A DNA stretch of 64,000 bases from DAIMFL01 sp964372215. GTDB taxonomy: Bacteria; Pseudomonadota; Alphaproteobacteria; Dongiales; Dongiaceae. Numbering within the stretch: position 1 is the stretch's first letter; every line of letters starts with the position of its first letter. Under the pieces are notes generated by a model that worked only from the letters and a program-made list of their open reading frames with translations, ran no database searches and had not been told where the DNA came from. A program made the translations under genes and the position numbers. This document shows positions 1 through 9,041 of the stretch, one piece after another. Location: assembly GCA_964372215.1 (NCBI GenBank), contig CAYJQC010000010.1, positions 62,001 to 126,000 of the forward strand, read 5' to 3'.

Positions 1-647
1 TCACCAAGACGATCGAGACTCATGTCCGCGAAGCCGGGACGGTGAAGCGCCTGTCGGTCGCCGTACTGGTCGACGGAATGTACACCTCCGCCGCCGACGG
101 AACGGTCGCCTATCAGCCGCGCAGCGCCGAGGAACTCGACCAGATCGCCAAGCTGGTGCGTTCGGCGGTCGGCTTCGACGAAACGCGCGGCGATACCGTC
201 GAAGTCGTGAACATGCCGTTCGTCGACAACACCACGGAGACGATCGATTCCAACGCCCTGCCCTTCGGCCTCGAGAAGAACGACCTGATCCGGGTCGGTG
301 AAATGCTGGTGCTGGGAATCGTCGCCATCCTGGTGATGCTGTTGGTGGTGCGTCCGATCATCGGCCGCCTGCTCGACGTCTCGGCGGCCAGCGCCAAGAG
401 CCCGGGCCTGCTGAGCGACCAGAGCGCGATGGCGCCCGCCCTTGCCGGCCCGGCCGGGGGCCAGGGCGAGCTGCCGGCGCCGAGCGACGTACCCGACACC
501 AATGCCGAGATCGAAAAGATGATCGACATGAACCAGGTCGAGGGACGGGTGCGCGAGTCGTCGCTGAGGAAGATCGGCGAACTGGTCGACCGTCATCCCG
601 AACAGGCGGTGAACATCATGCGCTCCTGGATGTACCAGGAAACCTGA
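1..647 (+). CDS. fliF: Flagellar MS-ring protein FliF, C-terminal part (5' end outside window)
   Basis: This is the 3' end of fliF; the reading frame is open from base 3 with no start needed, so the gene begins upstream of the window. FliF forms the MS ring in the inner membrane that carries the C ring and houses the export apparatus. What is visible is the end of the periplasmic part (the KRLSVAVLVDG strand typical of the family), one membrane segment at about 300-350 (LGIVAILVMLLVV), and a cytoplasmic tail. The tail ends in a helix-rich stretch (GELVDRHPEQAVNIMRSWM) that matches the FliG-binding tail of FliF. fliG follows 41 bases later, as expected for the operon. Confidence 0.95.
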   Translation, partial: TKTIETHVREAGTVKRLSVAVLVDGMYTSAADGTVAYQPRSAEELDQIAKLVRSAVGFDETRGDTVEVVNMPFVDNTTETIDSNALPFGLEKNDLIRVGEMLVLGIVAILVMLLVVRPIIGRLLDVSAASAKSPGLLSDQSAMAPALAGPAGGQGELPAPSDVPDTNAEIEKMIDMNQVEGRVRESSLRKIGELVDRHPEQAVNIMRSWMYQET

Positions 648-688
648 GCGCTCCCCTCTGATCCCAAATCACCGGACCGAACGGAACC

Positions 689-1705
689 ATGCGTAGCCGC
701 GACGACTATCGTTCACTGACCGGGCCCGAGAAGGCCGCCCTGATGCTGTTGTCCGTCGGCGAGGACAACGCCACCAAGCTGTTCGCGCTGATGGCCGATG
801 ACGAAATCAAGGAGATTTCGCAGACCATGGCCAATCTCGGCACGGTCAGCGCGGCCCTGGTCGAGCGCCTGTTCGTCGAGTTCGCCGACCAGATCTCCTC
901 GACCGGCTCCCTAACCGGCACGTTCGAAAGCACCGAACGCCTGCTCCTCAAGGTTCTCGACCCGAGCAAGGTCGACAACATCATGGAGGAGATCCGCGGC
1001 CCCGCCGGTCGGACGATGTGGGACAAGCTCGGCAACGTCAACGAGAGCCTGCTCGCCAACTACCTCAAGAACGAGTACCCGCAGACCGTCGCCGTGGTGC
1101 TCTCCAAGATCAAGCCCGAGCATGCCGCACGGGTGCTGGGCGTGCTGCCCGAGGCCTTCGCCATGGAAGTCGTGCTGCGCATGCTCCGCATGGAGTCGGT
1201 GCAGAAGGAGGTGCTCGAGGACGTCGAGCGCACGCTCCGGACCGAATTCATGAGCAACCTCGCGCGCACCAACCGGCGAGACGCCCACGAGATGATGGCG
1301 GAAATCTTCAACAACCTGGACCGCAATACCGAAGCGCGGTTCATGACGGCGCTGGAGGAGCGCAACCGCGACGCTTCCGAACGCATCCGCGCCCTGATGT
1401 TCACGTTCGAGGATCTGGCGAAGCTCGATCCCGGCGCGGTCCAGACTCTGCTGCGGAACTTCGACAAGGCGAAGCTGCCGATCTGCCTCAAGGGCGCGTC
1501 CGAGGCGCTGCGGGACCTGTTCTTCGCCAACATGTCGGAACGCGCCGGCAAGATGCTGCGCGAAGACATGGCGGCGATGGGGCCGGTCCGGCTGCGCGAC
1601 GTCGACGAGGCCCAGATGAGCATGGTGGTCATGGCCAAGGACCTCGCGGCACGCGGCGAGATCGTGATCTCCGACAAGAAGGGCGAGGACGAACTTGTCT
1701 ACTAG
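689..1705 (+). CDS. fliG: Flagellar motor switch protein FliG
   Basis: FliG is the rotor protein of the C ring; it binds FliF on one side and FliM/stator on the other and sets rotation direction. The 338-aa length is normal. The N-terminal domain begins with the GPEKAALMLLSVGED motif, the middle domain contains the EYPQT segment (about residue 129-133), and the C-terminal domain carries the charged torque helix around residues 275-300 (EALRDLFFANMSERAG). The start ATG is preceded by a weak purine stretch (ACGGAA). It lies between fliF and fliH in the usual order. Confidence 0.97.
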   Translation: MRSRDDYRSLTGPEKAALMLLSVGEDNATKLFALMADDEIKEISQTMANLGTVSAALVERLFVEFADQISSTGSLTGTFESTERLLLKVLDPSKVDNIMEEIRGPAGRTMWDKLGNVNESLLANYLKNEYPQTVAVVLSKIKPEHAARVLGVLPEAFAMEVVLRMLRMESVQKEVLEDVERTLRTEFMSNLARTNRRDAHEMMAEIFNNLDRNTEARFMTALEERNRDASERIRALMFTFEDLAKLDPGAVQTLLRNFDKAKLPICLKGASEALRDLFFANMSERAGKMLREDMAAMGPVRLRDVDEAQMSMVVMAKDLAARGEIVISDKKGEDELVY

Positions 1706-1720
1706 CGGGACCACCAGCGC

Positions 1721-2416
1721 ATGAAGCCGGCAGCCAAGTTCCTGTTCAGCACCAGCTTCGACGTCGACCATGGGTCGGCGCCGGCGACCCCGCGCGCCGG
1801 TACGTCGGCGCCGGCCGCCGCGGCGCGGAAGCCAGCCACCTATGGCGAACCCGACCTCGCGGCGGCGCGCGAGCAAGGCCACGCGGCAGGCCGCGCCGAA
1901 GGCGAGGCCGCGGCCGTCAGGGCCGCGCAGAACACCTCGGCCAGCGCCCTCGGCGCGCTCCAGGCCGCCCTGCCAGGGCTGACCCGAAAGATCGACGACG
2001 GGCTGGCAGGCGCCAGCCGCCTGATGCTCGAGACCGCGCTCGCCGGACTGCAGCGGCTGATGCCGGAACTGTCGCGGCGCGGCGGCCTTGTCGAGGTCGA
2101 GGGACTGCTTGCGCAGGCCATCGCCGATCTGCGCGACGAGGCACGGATCGTCGTCAGGATTCACGACTCCCTGCTCGACGAGCTGCGGGCCACGCTCGAC
2201 GACGTCGCCAGAGACGCGGCGTTCGAAGGGCGACTGGTCCTGCTCGCCGACGAGGAGATTGCCCCCGGCGACTGCCGCATCGAATGGGCCGAAGGCGGCG
2301 TCGAGCGCGTCGTCGCACGGGTCTGGAGCGACTTCGAAGCCGTGGTGATGCGCGCCCTGGCCGCCGCGCCCTCTTCCAACCCTGGACCGGGCGGTCAGCC
2401 GCCACAGGAGACCTGA
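1721..2416 (+). CDS. fliH: Flagellar assembly protein FliH (negative regulator of FliI)
   Basis: FliH binds and holds the export ATPase FliI and delivers it to the export gate. The 231-aa protein has an Ala-rich, low-complexity N-terminus, a helical middle with repeated Glu/Ala/Gly positions (EQGHAAGRAEGEAAAV, about residues 48-65), and a conserved C-terminal domain. The tail motif LADEEIAPGDCRIEWAEGG (about residue 185-203) is characteristic of the FliH/SctL family. It sits 15 bases after fliG and its stop is 1 base before the fliN start, so the three are co-translated. Its partner gene fliI is on the opposite strand at 11.5-12.8 kb. Confidence 0.88.
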   Translation: MKPAAKFLFSTSFDVDHGSAPATPRAGTSAPAAAARKPATYGEPDLAAAREQGHAAGRAEGEAAAVRAAQNTSASALGALQAALPGLTRKIDDGLAGASRLMLETALAGLQRLMPELSRRGGLVEVEGLLAQAIADLRDEARIVVRIHDSLLDELRATLDDVARDAAFEGRLVLLADEEIAPGDCRIEWAEGGVERVVARVWSDFEAVVMRALAAAPSSNPGPGGQPPQET

Positions 2417-2417
2417 C

Positions 2418-2768
2418 ATGACCGACAAGGACAACCTGCAGCTCTCGGAGCTCGACGATGTGCCGGACGACGGTGGCTCGAGCCATCAGGTGCCGCCCGA
2501 CAACTCCAGGCCGCCGACCAACGCCAAGGAGCTCGAGGCCGTCTACGACATTCCCGTGCAGGTCTCGGCGGTTCTCGGCACCGCCACCATGCAGGTCAGC
2601 CAGCTGCTCAAGCTCGGCCGCGGCGCGGTGGTCGAGCTCGAGCGCAAGGTCGGCGAGGCGATCGACATCTACGTCAACAACCGGCTGGTCGCCCGCGGCG
2701 AGGTCGTGGTGGTCGACGACCGCCTCGGGGTGACCATGACCGAAATCATCAAGACGGACCGGTCTTAG
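2418..2768 (+). CDS. fliN: Flagellar motor switch protein FliN
   Basis: FliN is a small C-ring protein. The 116-aa product has a polar N-terminal extension of about 40 residues, followed by the SpoA/SurA-type C-terminal domain. The diagnostic pattern is visible: YDIPVQVSAVLG, then SQLLKLGRGAVVELE, then IYVNNRLVARGEVVVVDDRLGV, ending with TEI. This is close to canonical alphaproteobacterial FliN. It follows fliH after one base and is followed 27 bases later by the motA-like gene. Confidence 0.95.
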   Translation: MTDKDNLQLSELDDVPDDGGSSHQVPPDNSRPPTNAKELEAVYDIPVQVSAVLGTATMQVSQLLKLGRGAVVELERKVGEAIDIYVNNRLVARGEVVVVDDRLGVTMTEIIKTDRS

Positions 2769-2795
2769 GGCCGCGGCAATCAGAGGGCACCCAAG

Positions 2796-3641
2796 ATGGC
2801 CGATTTTTCCCAGAGCGATCCGCGACTTGGCCGGCAGGCGCCGGCCGTCCGGTTCGACCGGCGCGGCGGCGCGACCGATCTCGCCACGCTGGTCGGGCTG
2901 ATCGGCGCCGTGGTCATGGTCGCCGGCGCGATCATCCTGGGCGGGCGCCCGACGTCGTTCATCGACCTGCCGTCGATCCTGATCGTGCTCGGCGGCACCG
3001 CGGCGATCACCAGCATGTCCTATTCGCTGGCCGAGGTGTCGCGCGCCCAGCGGGCGATGCTGAAGGCCCTGGTGCACCGGCCGGTCGACGCCACCGCCGC
3101 GGCGGCGGAGGCGATCAGCCTGGCCGAGGCGGCCCGCGAGCGTGGCCCGATGCAGCTGCAGAATCGGCTTCCCGAACTGCAGGATCGCCCGTTCCTGCTG
3201 CGCGCGCTCTCGATCGTGATCGACGGCGCGCCGCCCGAGGAGGTCGAGCGCACCATGGGCACCGAGATCCAGGCGACCGCCGCCCGCCATGCCCGCTCGT
3301 CGGGCGTGCTGCGCCGCGCCTCGGAGGTTTCGCCGGCAATGGGATTGATCGGCACCCTCGTCGGTCTGGTGCAGATGCTGGGCAATCTCGACGATCCTGG
3401 AACCATCGGCCCGAGCATGGCGGTGGCGCTGCTCACCACCTTCTATGGCGCGCTGCTGGCCAACCTGGTGTTCGCGCCGCTTGCCGCCAAGCTGGACCGC
3501 AATGCCGCCGCCGAGGCCCTGGCCAGCCAGGTCTATCTGCTGGGTGCGCTGTCGATCTGCCGGCAGGAGAACCCGCGTCGGCTCGAGATGATGATCAATA
3601 CCGTGCTGCCGCCGACCCAACGCGTCCGCTACTTCGACTGA
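2796..3641 (+). CDS. motA: MotA/PomA-type flagellar stator subunit
   Basis: The 281-aa protein belongs to the MotA/TolQ/ExbB proton-channel family. A polar N-terminus of about 35 residues is followed by two membrane helices (about 32-52 and 60-80), a cytoplasmic loop, and two more helices at about 180-205 and 210-235. The family signature SPAMGLIGTLVGLVQML lies at about residue 182-198, together with the ALLTTFYGALLANLVFAPLA stretch. The short length and position inside the fliG-fliN-flbD operon resemble PomA-like stators in Rhodospirillales. No motB gene is next to it, so its partner must be elsewhere. The ATG has an AGAGGG purine stretch 12 bases upstream. Confidence 0.88.
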   Translation: MADFSQSDPRLGRQAPAVRFDRRGGATDLATLVGLIGAVVMVAGAIILGGRPTSFIDLPSILIVLGGTAAITSMSYSLAEVSRAQRAMLKALVHRPVDATAAAAEAISLAEAARERGPMQLQNRLPELQDRPFLLRALSIVIDGAPPEEVERTMGTEIQATAARHARSSGVLRRASEVSPAMGLIGTLVGLVQMLGNLDDPGTIGPSMAVALLTTFYGALLANLVFAPLAAKLDRNAAAEALASQVYLLGALSICRQENPRRLEMMINTVLPPTQRVRYFD

Positions 3642-3682
3642 CGAACAAGACGGTCCGACCGACCGCTTACGGGAGATTCTCC

Positions 3683-5071
3683 ATGCGACTGCTCATCGTC
3701 GGCTCTCTCGACGGCCACATCGTCACCGCGGGCAAGATTGCGCTCGCGCGCGGCGCCAAGGTGGCACATGTCGACGACATCGACGCGGCGCTCAACGCTC
3801 TGCGCTCGGGTCAGGGGGCGGATCTGCTGCTGTTCGACGTCAAGCTCGATGTCGGCAGCATGATCCAGCAGCTCAAGACGGAACGCATCAGCCTGCCGCT
3901 GGTGGCCTGCGGAATCGGCACCAACGCCGAGATCGCGGTGCGCGCGATTCGCGCCGGCGCCAAGGAATACATCCCGCTGCCGCCCGACCCCGAGCTGATC
4001 GCGGCCGTGCTCGCCGCGGTTTCCGAGGAAAGCTCCGCCCTGATCTGCCGCGACCCGGTGATGCAGCGGGCGATCAAGTTCGCCGAGCAGATCGCGCCGT
4101 CCGACGCCAGCGTGATGATCACCGGCGAATCCGGCACCGGCAAGGAAGTCATGGCGCGCTTCCTGCACGGCCACAGCAAGCGGGCCGGCCGGAGCTTCAT
4201 TTCGGTCAATTGCGCGGCGATTCCCGAGAACCTGCTGGAGTCCGAGCTGTTCGGCCACGAGAAGGGCGCGTTCACCGGCGCCGTCGCCCGCCGCGTCGGC
4301 AAGTTCGAGGAAGCGAACGGCGGCACCCTGCTGCTCGACGAGATCAGCGAGATGCATCCGCGCCTGCAGGCCAAGCTGCTGCGCGCCATCCAGGAGCGCG
4401 AGATCGACCGGGTCGGCGGCACCCAGCCGATCAAGGTGGACATCCGTCTGCTCGCCACGTCCAACCGCGACCTCGAAACGGAGGTGCAGGAAGGGCGCTT
4501 CCGCGAAGATCTCTATTTCCGGCTCAACGTGGTGTCGCTCGAGCTGCCACCGCTGCGCCAGCGTCCCGGCGACATCCAGCCCCTGGCCGAGTACTTCGCC
4601 CGCAAGTATGCCGACGCCAACGGCCTGCCGGCGGCGCCGATCAGCGACGAGGCGATCGCGATGCTGCGGGCCCACGCGTGGCGCGGCAATGTCCGCGAGC
4701 TCGAGAACACCATGCACCGCGCGGTGCTGTTGGCCCAAGGCCCGGCGATCGGGCCGGAGGCGATCCTGCTGAACGGCATGCGTGCCGCCGCCGATACGGG
4801 CCGCCACGGCGCCGGCGAGCCCGCCCTCGCGACCGCGGCAGCCGTCGCCGTCGAGGCCGGCGGCCTGGCCGCGCCGCTGGTCGGGCGTACCGTCGCCGAC
4901 GTCGAGCGCGGCCTGATCATCGAGACACTGAACCATTGCCTGGGCAACCGCACCCATGCGGCCAACATTCTGGGAATCTCGATCCGCACCCTGCGCAACA
5001 AGCTGAAGCTGTACAGCGAGGGGGGCTTGGCCATCCCGGGCCGCAGCGAAGCAGAGCGGGCGATGGTCTAA
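3683..5071 (+). CDS. flbD: FlbD-like sigma-54-dependent flagellar transcriptional activator
   Basis: The 462-aa protein combines a degenerate receiver-like domain (1-120), an AAA+ sigma-54 interaction domain (about 125-365) and a Fis-type helix-turn-helix at the C-terminus. Visible motifs are Walker A GESGTGKE, the sigma-54 contact loop GAFTGA and the Walker B-like LLLDEI. The HTH is NRTHAANILGISIRTLRNKL. The receiver keeps an Asp at residue 52 (LLFDVK) but lacks the usual acidic pair near the N-terminus, as in Caulobacter FlbD. It is expected to switch on late flagellar genes together with RpoN. RBS GGGAGA lies before the ATG. Confidence 0.92.
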   Translation: MRLLIVGSLDGHIVTAGKIALARGAKVAHVDDIDAALNALRSGQGADLLLFDVKLDVGSMIQQLKTERISLPLVACGIGTNAEIAVRAIRAGAKEYIPLPPDPELIAAVLAAVSEESSALICRDPVMQRAIKFAEQIAPSDASVMITGESGTGKEVMARFLHGHSKRAGRSFISVNCAAIPENLLESELFGHEKGAFTGAVARRVGKFEEANGGTLLLDEISEMHPRLQAKLLRAIQEREIDRVGGTQPIKVDIRLLATSNRDLETEVQEGRFREDLYFRLNVVSLELPPLRQRPGDIQPLAEYFARKYADANGLPAAPISDEAIAMLRAHAWRGNVRELENTMHRAVLLAQGPAIGPEAILLNGMRAAADTGRHGAGEPALATAAAVAVEAGGLAAPLVGRTVADVERGLIIETLNHCLGNRTHAANILGISIRTLRNKLKLYSEGGLAIPGRSEAERAMV

Positions 5072-5095
5072 GGTCGGCCGCCCCGACACGGATCG

Positions 5096-7216
5096 ATGAT
5101 GTCCGAGACAGTGACCGAACAGTCCCCCACCGCACGGCTGGGCCAGTCCGCCCTCTTTGGCCGCTTGCGGGACGTGCTGCAGCGCGGCGAGATCGCACTC
5201 GCGCTCGGCGTGATCGCCATCCTGGTGGTGCTGATCCTGCCGATGCCGCCGTGGCTGCTCGACATGGCGCTGGCGCTGTCGATCACCTTCTCGGTGCTGA
5301 TTCTGATGACCGCGCTGTTCATCTCGCGGCCGTTGGAGTTCAGCACGTTCCCCACCGTGCTGCTGATCGCCACGATGCTGCGGCTCTCGCTCAACCTCGC
5401 GTCGACCCGCCTGATTCTCGCCAACGGGCACGAGGGCACCGCCGCCGCCGGCCACGTGATCGAGGCGTTTGGCAGCTTCGTGATGAGCGGCAATTTCGTC
5501 ATCGGCATCGTCGTCTTCGGCATCCTGGTGCTGGTGAACTTCGTGGTCATCACCAAGGGCTCGGGGCGTATCGCCGAGGTGTCGGCGCGGTTCAGCCTGG
5601 ATGCCATGCCGGGCAAGCAGATGGCGATCGACGCCGACCTTTCCGCCGGACTGATCGACGAATCCGAAGCGCGCACCCGGCGCAAGTCGCTCGAGGACGA
5701 GAGCACCTTCTTCGGCGCCATGGACGGCGCTGCCAAGTTCGTCCGCGGCGATGCCGTGGCCGGCCTGCTGATCACCATGATCAACATCGTCGGCGGCATC
5801 ATCATCGGCGTCGCCCAGCAGGACCTGACCCTGGCCGAGGCGGCGCATTCCTACACCGCGCTGACCGTCGGCGACGGCCTGGTCTCCCAGGTGCCGGCGC
5901 TGATCGTCTCCACCGCCGCCGGCATGCTGGTCTCAAAGGCCGGCGTCGCCGGGTCGGCCGACAAGGCGCTGTTCGCCCAGCTCGGCGGCTATCCCAGTGC
6001 GCTCGGCATGTCGTCGTTCCTGATGGGCTCGCTGGCGCTCCTGCCCGGCGTGCCGATGATCCCGTTCCTCACCATCGCCGGGCTCACCGGTGCCGCCGCC
6101 TGGCATCTCGGCAAGCGCCAGGTCGCGCAGGCCAGCGAGGTCGCGGCGCAGGCGCAGATCGCGGCCCAGCCGCCCGTGCTGGAGGAGCCGATCTCGTCGG
6201 TGCTGCAGATCGACACCATCCGGCTCGAGCTCGGCTACGGCCTGCTGGCGCTGATCAACAGCGAGCGCGGCCAGCGGCTCACCGACCAGATCAAGGCGCT
6301 GCGGCGCCAGCTCGCCGCCGAGCTCGGCTTCGTGCTGCCGTCGGTGCGGATCCAGGACAATCTGCAGCTCTCGGCCAATAGCTACGCGGTGCGGATCAAG
6401 GAAATCGAGGCCGGCCAAGGCGAGTTGCGGCCCAACATGATCCTGGTCATGGACCCGCGCGGCGACAAGATCGCGCTGGCCGGCGAGGAGACGGTCGAGC
6501 CGACCTTCGGCCTGCCGGCGATGTGGGTCGACCCGAGCCAGCGCGAGGAGGCGCTGTTCCGCGGCTACACCGTGGTCGATCCGGCGACCGTCATTACCAC
6601 CCACCTGACCGAGATCGCCAAGGAGAACATGGCCGACCTGCTGTCGCACGCCGAGACGCAGAAGCTGCTCGACGAGCTGCCGAAGGAGCATCAGAAGCTG
6701 ATCGCGGACATGGTGCCGACCCAGATCCCGGTCGGCGGCCTGCAGCGGGTGCTGCAGAACCTGCTCAGCGAGCGGGTCTCGATCCGCGACCTGCCGACCA
6801 TCCTCGAGGGCATCTCGGAAGCCTGCGGCTACACCCGCAACATCTCCGCCATCACCGAGCATGTACGCGCCCGGCTGGCACGCCAGATCAGCGATTCGGC
6901 CGCCGATTCCGCGGGGATCATTCCGCTGGTCGCGCTGTCGCCGGCCTGGGAGCAGGCGTTTGCCGAGGCGCTCGCCGGCGACGGCGATGAGCGCCAGCTG
7001 GCGATGGCGCCCAGCAAGCTGCAGCAATTCATCGCCGCGGTGCGCCAGACCTTCGAGCGCCACGCCATGTTGGGCGAGACGCCCGCCCTGCTGACCAGTC
7101 CGGGGCTCAGGCCCTATGTGCGCACCATCGTCGAGCGATTCCGCCCGTCGACCATGGTGATCTCGCAGAACGAGATCCATGCCCGGGCGAAAATCAAGAC
7201 GCTCGGCCAGTTGTGA
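5096..7216 (+). CDS. flhA: Flagellar type III export gate protein FlhA
   Basis: FlhA forms the nonameric ring of the flagellar export gate. The 706-aa product has about eight membrane helices in the first 330 residues and a large cytoplasmic domain that docks chaperone-substrate complexes. The FHIPEP family signature is visible around residues 95-110 (LRLSLNLASTRLIL), and the cytoplasmic FHIPEP loop follows at about 150-220 (SARFSLDAMPGKQMAIDADL). The C-terminus contains PTFGLPAMWV and a well conserved ISIRDLPTILE segment. Two consecutive ATGs exist at 5096 and 5099; either could start. It is followed by flhF after 8 bases. Confidence 0.97.
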   Translation: MMSETVTEQSPTARLGQSALFGRLRDVLQRGEIALALGVIAILVVLILPMPPWLLDMALALSITFSVLILMTALFISRPLEFSTFPTVLLIATMLRLSLNLASTRLILANGHEGTAAAGHVIEAFGSFVMSGNFVIGIVVFGILVLVNFVVITKGSGRIAEVSARFSLDAMPGKQMAIDADLSAGLIDESEARTRRKSLEDESTFFGAMDGAAKFVRGDAVAGLLITMINIVGGIIIGVAQQDLTLAEAAHSYTALTVGDGLVSQVPALIVSTAAGMLVSKAGVAGSADKALFAQLGGYPSALGMSSFLMGSLALLPGVPMIPFLTIAGLTGAAAWHLGKRQVAQASEVAAQAQIAAQPPVLEEPISSVLQIDTIRLELGYGLLALINSERGQRLTDQIKALRRQLAAELGFVLPSVRIQDNLQLSANSYAVRIKEIEAGQGELRPNMILVMDPRGDKIALAGEETVEPTFGLPAMWVDPSQREEALFRGYTVVDPATVITTHLTEIAKENMADLLSHAETQKLLDELPKEHQKLIADMVPTQIPVGGLQRVLQNLLSERVSIRDLPTILEGISEACGYTRNISAITEHVRARLARQISDSAADSAGIIPLVALSPAWEQAFAEALAGDGDERQLAMAPSKLQQFIAAVRQTFERHAMLGETPALLTSPGLRPYVRTIVERFRPSTMVISQNEIHARAKIKTLGQL

Positions 7217-7224
7217 GCTGACCG

Positions 7225-8250
7225 ATGCGGCTGCGCAGTTTCACCGCCCCCACCATCGCCGACGCCATGCAGCTCGTCCGCACCGAGCTCGGGGCCGACG
7301 CCGTCATCTTGTCGACCCAGCGGCTCGGCGCCGGCAAGGGCGTGCAGGTCACCGCCGGGCTGGAGACGCCGGAGCGCCTGGCCGGTCCGCTGGTCGCCGG
7401 CGCCGACGGCGCGATCGAGGCGATCGACGCGGTCGGCAGCACCCTCGAGTTCCACGGCGTTCCGCCGCTGATCGCCGACCGCCTGCTGAGCGTCGCCGCC
7501 GATCTGCTGGCCGACGAGCCGGTAATGGCCTTGGCCGGTGCGCTCGACGCCAAGTTCGGGTTCGTCCCGCTCGCTTCGATCTGCGGCCGCGAGCCGGTGA
7601 TGCTGATCGGCAGCCCCGGGGCGGGCAAGACCTCGACCATCGCCAAGCTCGCGGCGCGGGCCCGGCTCGCCAAGCGCGATGTGGTCGCCGTCACCTGCGA
7701 CGTGCTCCGGGCCGGCGCGGTCGAGCAGCTCGCCACCTACGCCAAGCTGCTGGAGATCCCGGCCTACCGAGCCAAGGACGTCGCCGCCCTCCGCAATGCG
7801 GTGGACGGTGCGCCGGACGGTGCGCTGGTGCTGATCGACACGGTCGGCAGCAACCCGTTCGACGGCGGCGAGATGACGCACCTGGCGGAATTCATCGCGG
7901 CGGCCAAGGCCGAGCCGATCCTGGTTCAGGCGGCGGGCGGCGACGTCGTCGAATCGGCCGAATCCGCCTGCGCCTTCGCCGAATTCGGGGCGCGCCGGCT
8001 GATCGCCACGCGGGTCGACGCGGTGCGCCGCCTGGGCGGCGTGCTGTCGGCGGCCCAGGTCGGCAAGCTGGCGCTGGCCGGGCTCGGCACGTCGCCGCGG
8101 ATCGCGGACGGCCTGAGCCCGGTCAACCCGGTCTCCCTGGCCCGGCTGATGATGTCGGCAACCGGCACCGCTGCGGCCAAGCCGGCCGGCCCGCGCGCGT
8201 CCGCCGGCGCGGATCCCACACGCATAGCGACGACGGGAACACACGCATGA
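7225..8250 (+). CDS. flhF: FlhF-like SRP-type GTPase for flagellar placement
   Basis: FlhF is a signal-recognition-particle-type GTPase that controls flagellar site and number. The 341-aa protein starts with the family-typical MRLRSFTAPTIADAMQLVR and has a P-loop GSPGAGKTSTIAKLA at about residues 129-143. An SRP GTPase motif (VTCDVLRAGAVEQL) follows, then the G3-type LIDTVGSN. It is shorter than gammaproteobacterial FlhF because the linker after the N-terminus is reduced. The C-terminus has a low-complexity Ala/Pro tail. Its stop overlaps the ATG of the next ATPase gene (ATGA), so FlhF and FlhG are translationally coupled. Confidence 0.88.
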   Translation: MRLRSFTAPTIADAMQLVRTELGADAVILSTQRLGAGKGVQVTAGLETPERLAGPLVAGADGAIEAIDAVGSTLEFHGVPPLIADRLLSVAADLLADEPVMALAGALDAKFGFVPLASICGREPVMLIGSPGAGKTSTIAKLAARARLAKRDVVAVTCDVLRAGAVEQLATYAKLLEIPAYRAKDVAALRNAVDGAPDGALVLIDTVGSNPFDGGEMTHLAEFIAAAKAEPILVQAAGGDVVESAESACAFAEFGARRLIATRVDAVRRLGGVLSAAQVGKLALAGLGTSPRIADGLSPVNPVSLARLMMSATGTAAAKPAGPRASAGADPTRIATTGTHA

Positions 8251-9038
8251 TCGAGGCGACGCAGCTTTCGGTTCCGCCGCGCGGACACGTCGTGGCGCAG
8301 AATGCGATCGCCATCGCGTCCGGCAAGGGCGGCGTCGGCAAGACCTGGCTGTCGGTCACCCTGGCCCAGGCTCTCGCGGGCGAAGGCCGCCGGGTCCTGC
8401 TGTTCGACGGCGATCTCGGCCTCGCCAATGTCGACATCCAGCTCGGGCTCACCCCCGCGGTCGACCTGAGCAGCGTGCTCGAAAGCGACCTGCCGATGGA
8501 GCGCGCGGTGGTCGCCTATGCGGCCGGCGGATTCGACGTGATCGCCGGGCGTTCGGGCAGCGGCAGCCTGGCGACGATTCCGGGACAGCGTCTCAAGCGG
8601 CTGAGCGACGGCCTGTTCCAGCTGGCCCCGGGATACGATCACGTCATCGTCGACCTCGGCGCCGGGGTCGAGCGCAACGTGCGCCATCTGGCGGCGCAGT
8701 GCGGCACCTGCCTGGTGGTCACCACCGACGAGCCGACGGCGCTGACCGATGCCTATGCCTTCATCAAGCTGACGGCGCAGCAGTCGCGCGGCCACGACCT
8801 TCGCATCATCGTCAACGCGGTCGGGTCGCCGGCCGAGGGCGAGCGCACCTACGGGACCCTGCTCAAGGCCTGCCAGTCTTTCCTCAAGCTGTCGCCACCG
8901 CTCGCCGGGATCGTGCGCCGCGACACCCACGTCAAGGACAGCATCCGCGCGCAGACGCCGATCCTCACCCGCTACCCGACTTCGACGGCGAGCCAGGACG
9001 TGCTGGCGATCGCCCGCCGCCTCGTCGCCGGACCCTGA
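8247..9038 (+). CDS. flhG: FlhG/MinD-like ParA-family ATPase
   Basis: This 263-aa protein has the deviant Walker A of the ParA/MinD superfamily (SGKGGVGKTWLSVTLA, about residues 24-39), the switch I/Walker A' region LLFDGDLGLANVDIQLGL and a Walker B-like HVIVDLGAG. FlhG restrains flagellar number by acting on FlhF and, in some species, on the sigma-54 activator. The start overlaps the flhF stop by four bases, and the reading frame upstream of it belongs to no gene. It lacks an obvious C-terminal amphipathic membrane helix that MinD would have, which favours the FlhG assignment. Confidence 0.87.
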   Translation: MIEATQLSVPPRGHVVAQNAIAIASGKGGVGKTWLSVTLAQALAGEGRRVLLFDGDLGLANVDIQLGLTPAVDLSSVLESDLPMERAVVAYAAGGFDVIAGRSGSGSLATIPGQRLKRLSDGLFQLAPGYDHVIVDLGAGVERNVRHLAAQCGTCLVVTTDEPTALTDAYAFIKLTAQQSRGHDLRIIVNAVGSPAEGERTYGTLLKACQSFLKLSPPLAGIVRRDTHVKDSIRAQTPILTRYPTSTASQDVLAIARRLVAGP

Positions 9039-9041
9039 GCC

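Noticed and set aside
3629..5848. 739-aa open frame on the - strand opposite flbD and flhA
   Set aside because: Shadow of two well identified genes, with low-complexity His/Asp/Gln/Gly composition and no recognisable domain.
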